Of a stretch of 64,000 bases of DNA, positions 48,963 to 60,875 are shown in pieces. Source of the DNA: Thinopyrum elongatum. Lineage: Eukaryota; Streptophyta; Magnoliopsida; Poales; Poaceae. The first letter of the stretch is position 1. Each line of letters begins with the position of its first letter. Made by a program: the position numbers and the translations under genes. The notes below the pieces were generated by a model, which was given only the letters and a program-made list of their open reading frames with translations, did not search any database and was not told the DNA's origin. The DNA lies in contig CM022303.1 of assembly GCA_011799875.1 (NCBI GenBank), positions 422,462,483-422,526,482 on the forward strand, in the 5' to 3' direction.

Positions 48963-49727
48963 AACAAAAGAAAGACAGAAAGAAAGAAAAGAGCAGAAAA
49001 CCTAAGAAAAGAAACCTAAACCTAAACTAATCAATTGTAGAAGGACTTTGTTTTATTCTCTCATTAACTATGGGTTCTTTCTCCCTTAACATCTATAATG
49101 TAATTCCTACCTTTGAGCCAAATTGAGTTACTTGATTATGGATCTTTTTATCTAGATTTTCAATATGTTCAATGGTAGGCATTTTGTTTTCAATAGCTTC
49201 CAATGTTTGCATAACATGTTCCAAAGTCAAAGCCATTTCATTGATAGTAATAGGTGGTGATACTACTAAATTTCCCATGACATTGAAAGCATCCATATGG
49301 TGACTACTCAACAAATTCCCTTCGGTAATAGTGTCAAGCACAAACCTATACCAAGTAGTAACGCCCACATAAAAGTTGCAAAGAAGAACAACGGTAGATT
49401 GCTTAAGAGTTGATCTATTTTGAGCATCGCAGATCCTATACTAAGCATCTTTAAAACTTTCTCCCCCCTTTGTTTAAAATTAAGCACTTCATTCTCAGGG
49501 GTACAAGCAACAAGCGAAGAACTAGCCATAGCAGCAAGCAAGCAAGCAAACCAACAAAGTAAATATTTTTTGTTTTTTATTTTCTTATTATGAGAAGTGG
49601 GGGAGATGGAAAAGAGAGGCAAATAAAAATCTAAATAAAAAGTAGAGCAAGTAGATGATAGTTTGTATGTAGGAACATGACGAGAATTTGATGATGTCTC
49701 CCCGGCAACGGCACCCTAAATTCTACA
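48963..49727 (-). mobile_element. E2: PBS-proximal internal part
   Basis: Reverse-oriented internal DNA between the E1 insertion point and the E2 5' LTR. It holds a broken gag-like ORF and a degenerate tRNA-Asp PBS at 49699-49715 (CCCCGGCAACGGCACC, where E1 has GCGCC). The left continuation of E2 is the inverted piece 903-2617. Confidence 0.8.
49093..49529 (-). pseudogene. E2 gag-like ORF, frameshifted
   Basis: The ATG at 49529 opens MASSSLVACTPENEVLNF. A frameshift near 49370 leads into the open frame 49368-49093 (GVTTWYRFVLDTITEGN.., then ENLDKKIHNQVTQFGSKVGITL). I recall this type of short ORF beside the PBS in Triticeae Sabrina-like elements; it carries no zinc knuckle here. It is unlike the E1 gag-like ORF, so E1 and E2 are different subfamilies. 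Confidence 0.65.
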
Positions 49728-51258
49728 TCGTACTTGTAAACTGCGTTGGGATTTCCCCAAAGAGGAGGGGTGACGCAGTACAGTAGAGATAAGAATTTCC
49801 CTCAGTAAGAACCAAGGTTATTGAACCAATAGGAGAACCAAGCAAACTCCCCTATGCAGCACCTACACACACAAAAGCAAATACTTCAACCCAACGCGGG
49901 CAAGAGGGTTGTCAATCCCCTTGAACTCGATACTTCCAAGGATTAATTCTGATAGTGATAGATAGATAAATTGTAAAGTAAAATTAAATTAAATAAATTG
50001 TAGCGAAGTATTTTTGGATTTTAGCAATATGATAAAGGTAGACCCGGGGGCCATAGTTTTCACTAGAGGCTTCTCTCTCGAACACATAGCATACGGTGGG
50101 TGAACACATTACTGTTGGGCAATTGATAGAAAAGCGCATCCTTACGACGTATTCATGGCAATGATCATGTATATAGGTATCACATCCAAGACAAGTAGAT
50201 CGACTCCTGCCTACATCTACTACTATTACTCTACCAATCAACCGCTTTCCAGCATGCATCTATGGTATTAAGTTCATGACAAACAGAGTAATGCCTTAAG
50301 TAAGATAACACGATGTAGACAAAGTAAACCCAATCCATATGAATAAATCCCATCATTTTACCATTAATGGCAACAATACAAATACATGTATTGTTCCCTT
50401 TAGTCACTGGGATATAGAGCACCGCAAGATTGAACCCATTACAAAGCACCTCCCCCATTGAAGATAAATCAATCTAGTTGGCCAAACCAAACGGATAGGT
50501 CGAAGAGAAATACAAATCTATAAAAATCATGCATAATAAAGTTCAGAAAAGACTCAATTACTTCCAATGAATAATCTGATCATAAACCAAAATTCATTGG
50601 ATCACAACTAACACACCACAAAAGAAGATTACATCGAATAGAACTCCAAGAAGATCGAGGAGAACATGGTATTGAAGATCAAAGAGAGAGAATATGGCAT
50701 CTAGCTACTAGCTATGGATGTGTATGTGTGTGGTAAACTACTCACACATCATCGAAAGGCAGCAAGGATGATGTAGAAGCCCTCCGTGATCGATTCCCCC
50801 TCTGGGAGAGTACCGAAAAAGGCCTCCAGATGGGATCGCAGAAGAACAAAATCTTGTAGTGGCAGAAAAAGTTTTTCGGGTGGCTCTCAGTTGGTTTGGG
50901 AATATTTAGGAATTTATAGAGTTGGAATTAAGTCAAACGGAGCTACAATGGGTCCACGAGCTCAAGGGGCACACGTGGTGAGCTCGTGGCCCTCTCGTAT
51001 GATGTTCTGGGCTCCTCGTGATGCTTCTAGAGTCCCTTTTGGTCCAGAAAAAATCACCATAAAGTTTCATCGTGTTTGGACTTTGTTTGGTACTAATTTT
51101 CTGAAAAGCCATAAACAAGCAAAAACAGGAACTGGCACTGGGCACTAGGTTAATAGGTTAGTCCCAAAAATGATATAAAATAGCTTATAAAGCATCTAAG
51201 ATTGATAATATAATAGCATGAAATAATAATAAATTATAGATACATTGGAGATGTATCA
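49728..51258 (-). repeat. E2 5' LTR (reverse)
   Basis: About 1.53 kb, ending ..ACATTGGAGATGTATCA at 51258, the complement of the family LTR start. Segments match the E1 LTR throughout (ACTAGAGGCTTCTCTC near 50062, CTGTTGGGCAATTGATAG near 50112). The first base pair is mutated from the expected TG. The base after 51258 begins CTATC, the probable TSD; its mate should lie left of the window. Confidence 0.85.
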
Positions 51259-52504
51259 CTATCATGGTGTTGTTTTTGTGTAGAAATAAAAGTTCTCGGA
51301 ATTGGACGAAACTTTGCGGAGATTTTTTACTGAATAAATAAAAAATACCGGAATGAAGATCCATCGGCGGGGGCCCACAGGCGGCCGTCTGACCTAATTC
51401 CAACTCTATAAATTTTGTTTCCCCAACAAAAAAATAAGAGAAGAAGTTTCATCACATTTTATGATACGTAGCCGCCGCCAACTATTGTTCTTCATCGGGA
51501 GGGATGTTCTGGAGTTCGTTCGGGGCTTTGGAGAGGGGGGGGGGGTTCGTTGCCATCATCACCACCAACCCTTCTTCTTCAACAATTCAATGATGCTCAC
51601 CATCGAGAGTGAGTAATTCCTTCGTAGGCTTGCTGGACGGTGATGGAATTGGATGATATTTATCATGTAATTGAGTCAATTTGTTAGGGCATGATCCCTA
51701 GTATCCACTATGTTCTGGGATTGATGTTGCTATGAATTTCCTATGCTTAATGCTTGTCACTAGGGACCGAGTGCCATGATTTCAGATGTGAACCCTCTAT
51801 GTCTTCATGAATATATTTGAGTTCTTGATCATATCTGCTAGTTGTATGCACTCGTTATTGTTCTGATCCGTAGACCCCAAAGTGACAACAATTGCGATAC
51901 TCTCTCGAGATGACTGTAATTTGAGGAGTTCTTGTATTCACTATGTGTTAATGCTTTGTTCTAGTTCTGCATTAAAAGGAGGCCTTAATATCCCTTAATT
52001 TCCTTATGGATCTCACTGTCATGGGAGGGTAGGACAAAAGATGTCATGCAAGTTCTTATCATAAGCACGGATGACTATATACAGAATACATGCCTACATT
52101 GAATTGATGAATTGGAGATATTGTGTATCACTCTAGGTTGTGACTGTTACATGATGAACGTCATCCAACACAAATATCCATCACTAATACAATGCATACA
52201 CTTTTTTGATATTGATCTTTGCTATAAGTTACTACTGTTGTTGCTGCTATTACAATCACTAAAAAACTGCTACTATTATTGTTCCTGTTACTGTTACTAC
52301 TGTTACCACTGCTATTAAACTACAATATTACTGTGCTACTAAACACTTTGTTGCAGATATTTAGTTCTCCAAGTATGGTTGAATTGAAAACTCAATTGCT
52401 AAAGCTCATAAATATTCTTTGGCTCCCCTTGTGTCGAATCAATAAATTTGGGTGAAATACTACCATCGAAGACTGTCGTGGTTCCCTATACTTGTGGGTC
52501 ATCA
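51259..52504 (+). mobile_element. F1: 3' part of a Fatima-like Gypsy LTR
   Basis: Recognised by its end, ..CCCTATACTTGTGGGTCATCA, and by an imperfect CTACTGTTA-rich tract (about 52225-52345). The LTR start is missing at 51259, where E2 inserted. No PBS follows 52504, so this is a 3' or solo LTR. Bases 51259-52200 show no gene. Confidence 0.7.
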
Positions 52505-52779
52505 ATGAGTCAGAGACAACCTTCTTTGTTCTCTTGGTGACAGTTTTCTTTTGAGGTGCAGAAGGAGAAATAGACTTCTTCGACTTGCTTGCTTTGGAAG
52601 CAGACGCAAATTCTTTCTTCTTCTGCACATCTTGCTTGGTAAGTGCTTGCTTGGCCTTGGCCTCTTTTGCTTCACGCTTGGCATTAGCCTTTGCTCTCTT
52701 CTTGACTTCCTTTGGAAAGTCTACGATGGTCTTGAGTGAATCAGGACGAGCATTCGGAGGTTGAAGTGGCCTCACTTCC
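52505..52779 (-). pseudogene. Lysine/alanine-rich coding-like fragment
   Basis: On the minus strand this reads about 90 open codons with a strong K/A/S bias: PDSLKTIVDFPKEVKKRAKA, then repeated KRE-AKEAK-type blocks and a serine/lysine segment. It is cut by the R1 LTR on one side and the F1 LTR on the other, so no start or stop of its own is visible. It could be a piece of a nuclear or transposon protein, and is the only sequence here not assigned to an element. Confidence 0.4.
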
Positions 52780-53634
52780 TGTCGGTGCACTAAGTATTGG
52801 GCCACTAGTACCCCGTACTTGTGCACGGGCAGTTGTAGCCATCCTCGCGGCAAGGCTTGCCGGGAACAGCTCGAGGTCAATTCAAGCCATCAAGGAAATC
52901 ATCAAGTCAGAGATCTGAGGATCAGCAGATAAGCAAAGCTGGGGTCCGAAGGCCAGCCTTCCCGGCAAGATCCTTGCCGGGATAGCCTGTGGAGCCCGGC
53001 AAGGCCTGGCGCCCGGCAAGGCCTGGCGCCCGGCAAGGCTTGGTGCCCGGCAAGGATCGGCGCCTGGCGAGATTCTGCCACTGTGCCACCGCTTTAGCAC
53101 AGTAACAAGTCTGACATTCTGGGTCCTTCCCTGGTTGCGTGGCGACGTGCCAGTGGAGGAGAGCTTAAGCGGTGCTGATGGGATGGCTCCTTTTTCCATC
53201 CCCAAGAAAGTGATGACACCTAAACGGACACCTCACGGTGCATTAAATGCGCTTGTCCTAATCCGTCAGGGGTTAGGTATGATACCCTATAGCTACTTTA
53301 CACCTCAATGTATGTACATTTTGCCACTGTGGAGCCCCCTTTGAGCATATAAAAGGAGGCCCAAGGCAACTGCTACAGGGGAGGAGAACTTCTGGCCCAT
53401 CCTGCATGCGTAGCTGCTCTTTGAACGTACTGTTCATTGCGAGCGCTCCTGAAGGCTGGGCACAAGAACATCAATAAGAACACAAAGCAGGAGTAGGGTT
53501 TTACGCTGATTAGCGGCCCGAACCAGGGTAAAAACTTCCCGCGTCGATCATTGGTTCTGCTCTTTGCATATACCTCTCCCCCCGCCGAATCGTAAAGGGG
53601 TCTCTCGGGATCCCATAGGTGTCGTACCCCGACA
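52780..53634 (+). repeat. R1 5' LTR
   Basis: 855 bases with short terminal inverted repeats TGTCGG/CCGACA. It includes four near-identical units of about 16-17 bases (GCCCGGCAAGGCCTGGC type) at about 52986-53055 and a TATA box at 53348-53355. Confidence 0.88.
53348..53355 (+). promoter_or_regulatory. TATA box of the R1 LTR
   Basis: TATAAAAG, about 290 bases before the LTR end and 370 before the gag start. Confidence 0.7.
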
Positions 53635-53636
53635 TC

Positions 53637-53656
53637 TTTGGAGCGCCAGGTAGGGG
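53637..53656 (+). other. Primer-binding site of R1
   Basis: TTTGGAGCGCCAGGTAGGGG starts two bases after the LTR. It resembles the TGGCGCGCCAGGTAGG-type PBS of Tat/RIRE2-like elements with one altered base. Confidence 0.7.
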
Positions 53657-53720
53657 ATTGAAGGTTGCGTGAACCTGATCTAGTGCTCGGCGCCTAGGTT
53701 TCTTCATCATCTTCATCAGC

Positions 53721-56700
53721 ATGCCACCCAAGAAGAAGAGCGCTGCGACAGCGCAACCGTCCGCGTCCGTTTTGCCTACACCTTCGCGTACTGGCGACGG
53801 CGTGGGTGCAGAAGGAAGAGGACTAGAACCCCCGCGGCGTTCTGGTGATCCGAGCCAAGCGAGAGGTATCGTTCGCAGTGGCAGTGGTAACCTGCACGCC
53901 GCTGGATCTAGAGATGGCGTTGTGTTGCCTATGGGTGGCACAACGAACTCCAGAGATCGGAGGGCACCTGCTGGAGCTCCCGCGCCGGCGCAAGCCTCAC
54001 GACCTACCCAGGTCGTGCATGATGAGCGACGTCATGGCGCTAGTGGTTCAGGGCGTCCCCATGAAAAGGTTTCTGCGCATAGATCCCAAGATGCGCGGGA
54101 CCAGCATGCACACCGAGCTGCCGGCGGAGGTGGCACACGGTCGCGTGACCGTGGTGGTGCTCCTTCTAACATGGTTAGGAGTCAGAGCACCTCACGTACC
54201 TCGCACTTGTCGCCGCCACCTACGCCAGCGGAAGCCTTGGCACGTGTGCAGCTGCTCCTCGATTTTCCTCCTACCCCGGAGAAGATGGAGGAGTGGCGAG
54301 CTACCATCCAGAGCCTCATCGGCTTCGCCAACAAAGATGGATCGCAAGAGGCAGGGCCCTCGCAGCGGAGGCCCATCGATCCGGCGCGAGCCGATGTAGA
54401 GAAAACCGGAGGTGGTGCAACCACAGTGCACTCCCCTCCGCGGCACCAGCGGCGGCCGACAACTCAGCAAGTCAACCGCCATGAAGAAGTTTCCACGGCG
54501 TCGTCCGATCCAAGGATGCGCCACGATCAGCATCAAGTTCTCCAGGAGCGAGGCAAGGAGGACGCTCGAACTACCATCGAGCGGCGACGGGAAGCGCGCT
54601 ATCAATCTGATAAGCGCGCGGGGCCGGCTGTTGACGAGCCTGCGCCAGGGGACGTAGGAGACTTGCCTTATGAGGTAGGAACTCCAGCGTTTACCCGTGA
54701 GCTGCGGCAAGTCCGGTGGCCCAATTCCCGAACCTTTAAGCCAGAGGTCTCGGAGAAGTATGACGGAAAGACCCATCCCTCGGAGTTCCTGAGCATCTAC
54801 ACCATTGCGGTGCAGGCTACCGGGGGCCGAGATGACAAGATACTTGCCAACTACTTCCCGTTGGTGCTCAAGCCCAACGTCAGGTCGTGGTTGATGCATC
54901 TGCCGGAGAATTCTATTTCTTTCTGGTCAGATTTGTGCCATCAGTTTGTTGGCGCCTTCGTTGGAGGCCACCAAGCTCCTGGCCAAGAGAGCGATCTGCA
55001 CATCATCCCTCAGAAGGAGGGCGAGTCCCTGCGCAAGTTTATCCAGAGATTTAGCCGGGTGCAGTACAATATTCCTGACGTTCATCCTGCCGCTGTTGTT
55101 AGCGCGTTTCACCAGAACGTGCGTAACCGCAAGATGCGGGAAGAACTGGCAATGAACAAAGTCAGGAGTATTGCCGAGTTTTACGCTCTGGCTGACAAGT
55201 GTGCTCGAGCTGAAGAGGGGAGGAAACTCCTTGGTGAGGCTGTTGGCGCGGCGGGCGAGTCCGAAGATGAAGACGCCGCGGCCCCATCAAGGAAAGGTCG
55301 GCGGCGGAACAGGAAGCGCAGAGGCAAGGCCGTGCTTGCTGTCGAGGAATCCGACAACCCCGGCGCCGCTAAGAAGGCCAAGGTTGGCGACCCCGGTAAG
55401 GATCTTGCCGGGTGTCCTTCCTGTCAGGCCTTGGCGGATGCCGACAAGTCGGAGAACTCCGGCAAGCAGTATTGCAAGATCCATCGCACCAAGGGCCACG
55501 ATCTCCAGAACTGCCGGCAAGTCGAGCAGCTTGCCGAGAAGTAGAGGGCCGAATACGAGAGGCGAGATAGTGACAAGGCCCAAGATGGTGCTGAGGGGTC
55601 CGGCAAGAAGCGTGGTGGCCGAGGGGGTCGCCGCGGCAAGGCCAAGCAGCAAAAGGATCGGCCCGCTCGGGGCCGAGACAAAGAAGGAGATGATGATGAT
55701 GAAGATGATGAATCCAGTGAGCAAGAATTCCAGAAGGCTACGGAGGCCATGTGCATTGATGGGGGTGCCTCGCTACATTCCTCCCACCGCCAACTCAAAC
55801 AGTGGGTGCGGGAGGTCAATGCAGCAGAGCCATCCCCAGATGCGTGTAGGCCCCTGAAGTGGTCCAGCACGCCTATCATTTTCGACGCCGAGGATCACCC
55901 TGATCGCACAACTGCGGTCGGGTGCTTGCCATTGTTGGTCTCGCCAACGATTCGCAACCTCAAGGTGACAAAGATGTTAGTTGACGATGGGGCCAGCCTA
56001 AACTTAATCTCACCGGATGTGCTCAGAAAGCTCCAGATTCCCGACGAGGACCTCGAGGAAACGGGTACGTTTCAAGGGGTCAACCCGGGAAGAACCTAGC
56101 CTAAGGAAAAGATTACGCTGCCGGTAACATTTGGCAGCGAGCTTAACTTCAGGACCGAGAAGGTGGTGTTTGATGTCGCCAAGATCCCCATGTCATACAA
56201 TGGGATCCTTGGTCGGCCAGTGCTGGCTAAGTTTATGGCGGCATCACACTACGCGTACAACGTCTTGAAGATGCCTGGCCCGTTGGGCGTCATCACTATC
56301 CATTCTGACAAGAAGGATGCGCTCATCTGTGCCGACCAACTTTACCGGGAAGCAGTTGCAGCACCTGCCGTCAAGGCATCTGCTCCTGCCGCTGGAACTC
56401 CCGGAGGGAAGAAGAAGACCGGCAGGAACCTTGGCGCGAACTCCGGCAAGCGCACATCCTCGGAGTGCTGCGCTTCCGTCGAGGACGTAAAAGAGAGTCC
56501 CACCGGCAAGAACAAGAAGTCCAAGGCTGCTCCGCCGGAGACCAAGAAGGTGCCCGCCAGGGAGGATGGAACGGGGGGAACTTTCACCATAAGTTCCACC
56601 CTAGATGACAAATAGGAAAGCGCGCTCGTTGCTTTCCTGCGGGCGAATGTCGACGTGTTTGCATGGCAACCGTCTGACATCCCTGGTGTTCCCAGGAAGG

Positions 56701-59700
56701 TAATTGAGCACCACCTTACTGTCTGTCCTCATGTGCGGCCCGTCAAGCAAATGGTCAGGAAGCAGGCCTTGGAGCGGCAAGAATTCATTGCCGAAGAAAT
56801 TAAGAAGCTGGAGGCGGCAGGACTGGTCAAAGGAGTGCTTCACCCAACCTGGTTGGCCAATCCGGTTGTGGTGCAGAAAGCGAATGGGAAATGGAGGCTT
56901 TGTATCAATTATACAGATATCAATAAAGCTTGTCCAAAAGATCCCTTTCCCTTGCCGCGCATCAACCAGATTGTGGATGCCACCGCTGGTTGTGATCTCC
57001 TATCCTTCCTTGATGCCTATTCAGGGTATCATCAGATTTTTATGGCAAAGGAAGATGAAGAGAAGACCGCCTTTATCACCCCATGTGGTACGTATTGTTT
57101 TATACGAATGCCTTTCGGGTTGAAAAGTGCTGGTTCAACATTTGCCAGAGCAATCCAGATTGGTTTTGAGTCACAACTCCATAGAAATATGGAGGCGTAT
57201 ATGGATGATATAGTGGTCAAAACCAAAGACAAAGCAACGCTCATTCAATACTTAGAAGAAACATTTGCAAACTTGCGCAAGATCAATTTGAAGCTCAATC
57301 CTGAGAAGTGCGTGTTCGGTGTTCCTTCCGGCAAGCTCCTCGAATTCTTTGTATCTTGCCGGGGAATCGAGGCGAACCCCGACAAGATCAAAGCTATTGT
57401 GCAAATTGAAGCGCCGAGACGCGTCAAGGATGTGCGTCGTCTTGCCGGCTGTGTTGCTGCTCTAAGCAGGTTTATTTCCAAATCTGCTGAGCGCGCCCTG
57501 CCCTTCTTCAAAATTTTGAAGAAGGCAGGTCCGATGAAATGGACTCCGGAGGCGGAGGGTGCGCTGCAAGATTTGAAGAAATACCTTTCCTCTCCGCCGA
57601 CGCTAGTCGCGCCTAAACCACAAGAGCCGTTGCTGCTGTATCTGGCAGCAACAAATCAAGTGGTTAGCGCTGCGCTAGTGGCACAGAGAGAAGCTGATGA
57701 GGAAGAAACACCAGCGGCAGGACCGCCAGATGACGCGGCAAGATCTTGCCCGGCAAGGGTTGATCCCGGCAAGACAGGATCTGCGCAAACAGAAGAACCC
57801 ATGCAGAAGAAGAAGGTGGTGCAGCGCCCAGTTTATTTTGTTAGCTCTCTTTTACAAGGGGCTAGGTCAAGATATTCTGGTGTGCAGAAGTTGCTTTTCG
57901 GCCTACTTATGGCCTCGAGGAAGCTGCGCCATTATTTTCAGGCACATGAGATCACCGTCGTCACTTGCTTTCCGTTGCAACGGATTTTGCAAAATCCAGA
58001 GGCAACCGGCAGGATCTTGGAGTGGGCGTTGGAGTTGTCCAGCTTTGGCCTTAAGTTTGAAAGCACTTCGATGATTCAGAGCAGGGCCTTGGCGGAGTTC
58101 ATTGCAGAGTGGACCCTGACGCCAGATGAAGAAGTTCAAGAAACAACCCTCCCCGGCAAGGAAATCGATCAGCAATGGGTTATGTACTTTGACGGGGCTT
58201 TCTCGCTGCAAGGCGCCGGTGCTGGCGTGCTGCTTGTCGCACCCACCGGAGAGCACCTCAAGTACGTAGTCCAAATGCACTTTCCCCGGGAGAGTTCAAC
58301 CAACAACACTGCAGAATATGAGGGTTTGCTTGCCGGTCTCAGGATCGCGGCAGACCTTGGTATCAGAAAGCTCATCATCAAAGGCGATTCACAACTTGTC
58401 GTCAGGCAAGTTAACAAGAGTTATCAAAGTCCATTGATGCAGGCCTACGTAGATGAAGTGAGGAAATTGGAAGAGCGCTTTGACGGTCTGCAGATGGAGC
58501 ACGTTCCTCGTGCCGAGAACAATATTGCTGACGACCTGTCAAAGCGTGCCGCCCTCAAGTTGCCTGTGGAACCAGGAACTTTTGTGCTTCAATTGACTCA
58601 ACCGTCCGTGGCGCCATCGATGCGGCAAGAAAAGAGAAGAAAGTTGAACTCTGGCCAGTACTTCCCGGCAGAGCTCCCCGGAGCTGCCGGCAAGGAAGTT
58701 GCCAGGATCGATACGCCTGCCGGGGAACAACAGGCTCCGGCACGGCCTCAGGCCCTTGCTGTCAAGACAAACGTTCCCCCGGCGGAGGAGATGCCTTTAG
58801 TCCTAGCCGTCGAGCCTCACGCTCCAGCATGCGTGCAGCACATTGTCCATTTCCTTCAGACAGGTGAACTCCCTGAGGAACAGGAAGAAGCAGAGAGAGT
58901 AGCCCGTCGGTCTGTTATGTACAAGTTCGTCGATGACGTCCTGTACAGAAAGAGACCAAACGGTGTGAAATTGAAGTGCATTCCTCGGGAGGATGGACTA
59001 GAGCTGTTGGCAGAAATACATGGGGGCATATGTGGTTCTCACATAGGGTCAAGAGCGCTTGCTGGGAAAGCATTCCGGCAAGGTTTCTTTTGGCCTACCG
59101 CCCTCCAGGATGCGACTGCACTAGTAACCAAGTGTGAAGCATGCCAGTTTCATTCGAGGAAATTACATCAGCCAGCTCAAGCTCTTCAGACAATCCCTCT
59201 CTCCTGGCCATTTTCGGTCTGGGGGCTCGACATACTGGGCCCTTTCCCCCATGCTACCGGGGCTTTGAGTACTTGTACGTTGCTATCGACAAGTTCACAA
59301 AGTGGCCGGAGGTGGAAGCAGTGAGGAAGGTGACAACACAGTCAGCTGTCAAGTTCTTCAAGGGAATTGTTTGCCGTTTCGGTGTGCCCAACAGGATCAT
59401 CACCGACAACGGCACGCAGTTGACAAGTCGCACCTTCATGCAGTACGTCCAAGACCTTGGCGGCAAGATTTGTTTTGCCTCTGTTGCTCACCCAAGAAGC
59501 AACGGCCAAGCGGAGAGGGCCAATGCTGAAGTGCTGCGCGGTCTCAGGACCAGAACCTTTGACAAGATGAAAAAGTGTGGAAGACGCTAGATTGATGAGT
59601 TGCCGGCGGTTCTTTGGTCAATCAGAACGACACCAAATCGAGCCACCGGCCAGACGCCCTTCGCTCTGGTCTACGGAGCGGAAGTAGTTCTCCCCACGGA

Positions 59701-60064
59701 ACTCATATACTGATCTCCTCGAGTGCTCGCTTATGATGAGCTCGAGCAAGAGCAACTGCGGCAAGATGATGCTGTGCTCCTTGAGGAGAATCGTCTTCAG
59801 GCTGCTGTGCGAGCTGCATGCTACCAGCAAGCTTTGCGCCGCTACCATAGCCGCAAGGTTCATGCCCGAAGCCCTGAGGAGGGCGACCTTGTTCTTCGAC
59901 GGATTCAATCCGCCAAGAATTCAAACAAGTTGACGCCGAAGTGGGAAGGCCCTTATCGGGTAGTACGAGTCACCAGGCCTGGCGCTATCCGCCTGGAGAC
60001 CGAAGATGGCATTCCAGTGAGTAATTCCTGGAATATCGAACATCTTCGCAAGTTCTACCCATAA
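53721..60064 (+). pseudogene. R1 gag-pol, broken
   Basis: From the ATG at 53721 one frame runs through gag (domain around KYDGKTHPSEFLSIY, 54750-55220), a CKIHRTKGHDLQNC cysteine/histidine motif, the protease region (KMLVDDGASLNLIS, about 55970), reverse transcriptase (56655 on, YMDD at 57198-57209), a first RNase H, and a second, archaeal-like RNase H (MYFDGAFSLQGAGAGVLL, 58180-58580), then the integrase zinc finger and core. A one-base frameshift near 59260 moves the integrase (TDNGTQ, SNGQAERAN) to another frame ending at 60064. In-frame stops lie at 55542-55544, 56097-56099, 56613-56615, 59588-59590 and about 59711-59713. The second RNase H is the mark of the Tat lineage. Confidence 0.92.
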
Positions 60065-60875
60065 GGCGCAGTTGCCGGGGGCTCCCGGCAACCATCCTTT
60101 TGTACAAGTCTTGCCGGCAAGGCATGTGATCCTTTGTACAAAGCCAGGCGCAGACCCTGAGCACAGATGAATAAATTTAAGTGTTGTACATTCCCTTATT
60201 GATTCCCATGTTCATATTTATATATATGCATGTTTGTCTAAGATGTTGTATGACACCTAATCCCGGTAAGTTCTAACGAACCTCCAAGGTTTCATGTCTT
60301 TATTTTCTCTTCTTTCTTTTTCTCAAAAGACAGAAGGATTCCTCGCGTGCACATTTGCCGGGGGGGGGGGGGGGAAGGGAGATATGAATGCCAGTTGGCG
60401 ACGTTCGGAATCGACGCTTGCCGGAGGAAGAACAAAGACATGAAGCTAAGTCTTAAAAACTCAGAGCAAGTTTTTCTTTTATTACAAAGTTATTTCCTTG
60501 GACGATTCTGACTCTTGTATGGAAAAACTGCACGCGAAGGAACCTTTGTTGTAATCGGTCGCGCCTTTATTTTGTTTCGAGCCCGCTCAGCGATTTAAGT
60601 GGCTGCACTGAGAACACCAAGGAGTCTTGCCGGCCGCTGCGCCTCCAGCAGGCTGCTGAAGTCCCGCACCAAGCGCTCGTGGCAGGTTGCGCGCCGGCAA
60701 GTTTTTCAATAAGCGTAGGATGAACTCCATACATGAAGGAATCAGACAAGGAAAATAGCAAGCATGAACCTAAACATAGTCAAATTGTATTACATCCATG
60801 AGTTGCCGCAATTCTAACTTGAGACTTAATTGTCTTTTACATGAGGTGACGACAGCAAGAAAAAGGGAGAAGCAC

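Noticed and set aside
53721..55544. Gag of R1 as an intact gene
   Set aside because: The frame is long but continues past a single TAG into the protease and RT in the same frame, so the stop is damage within a decayed polyprotein.
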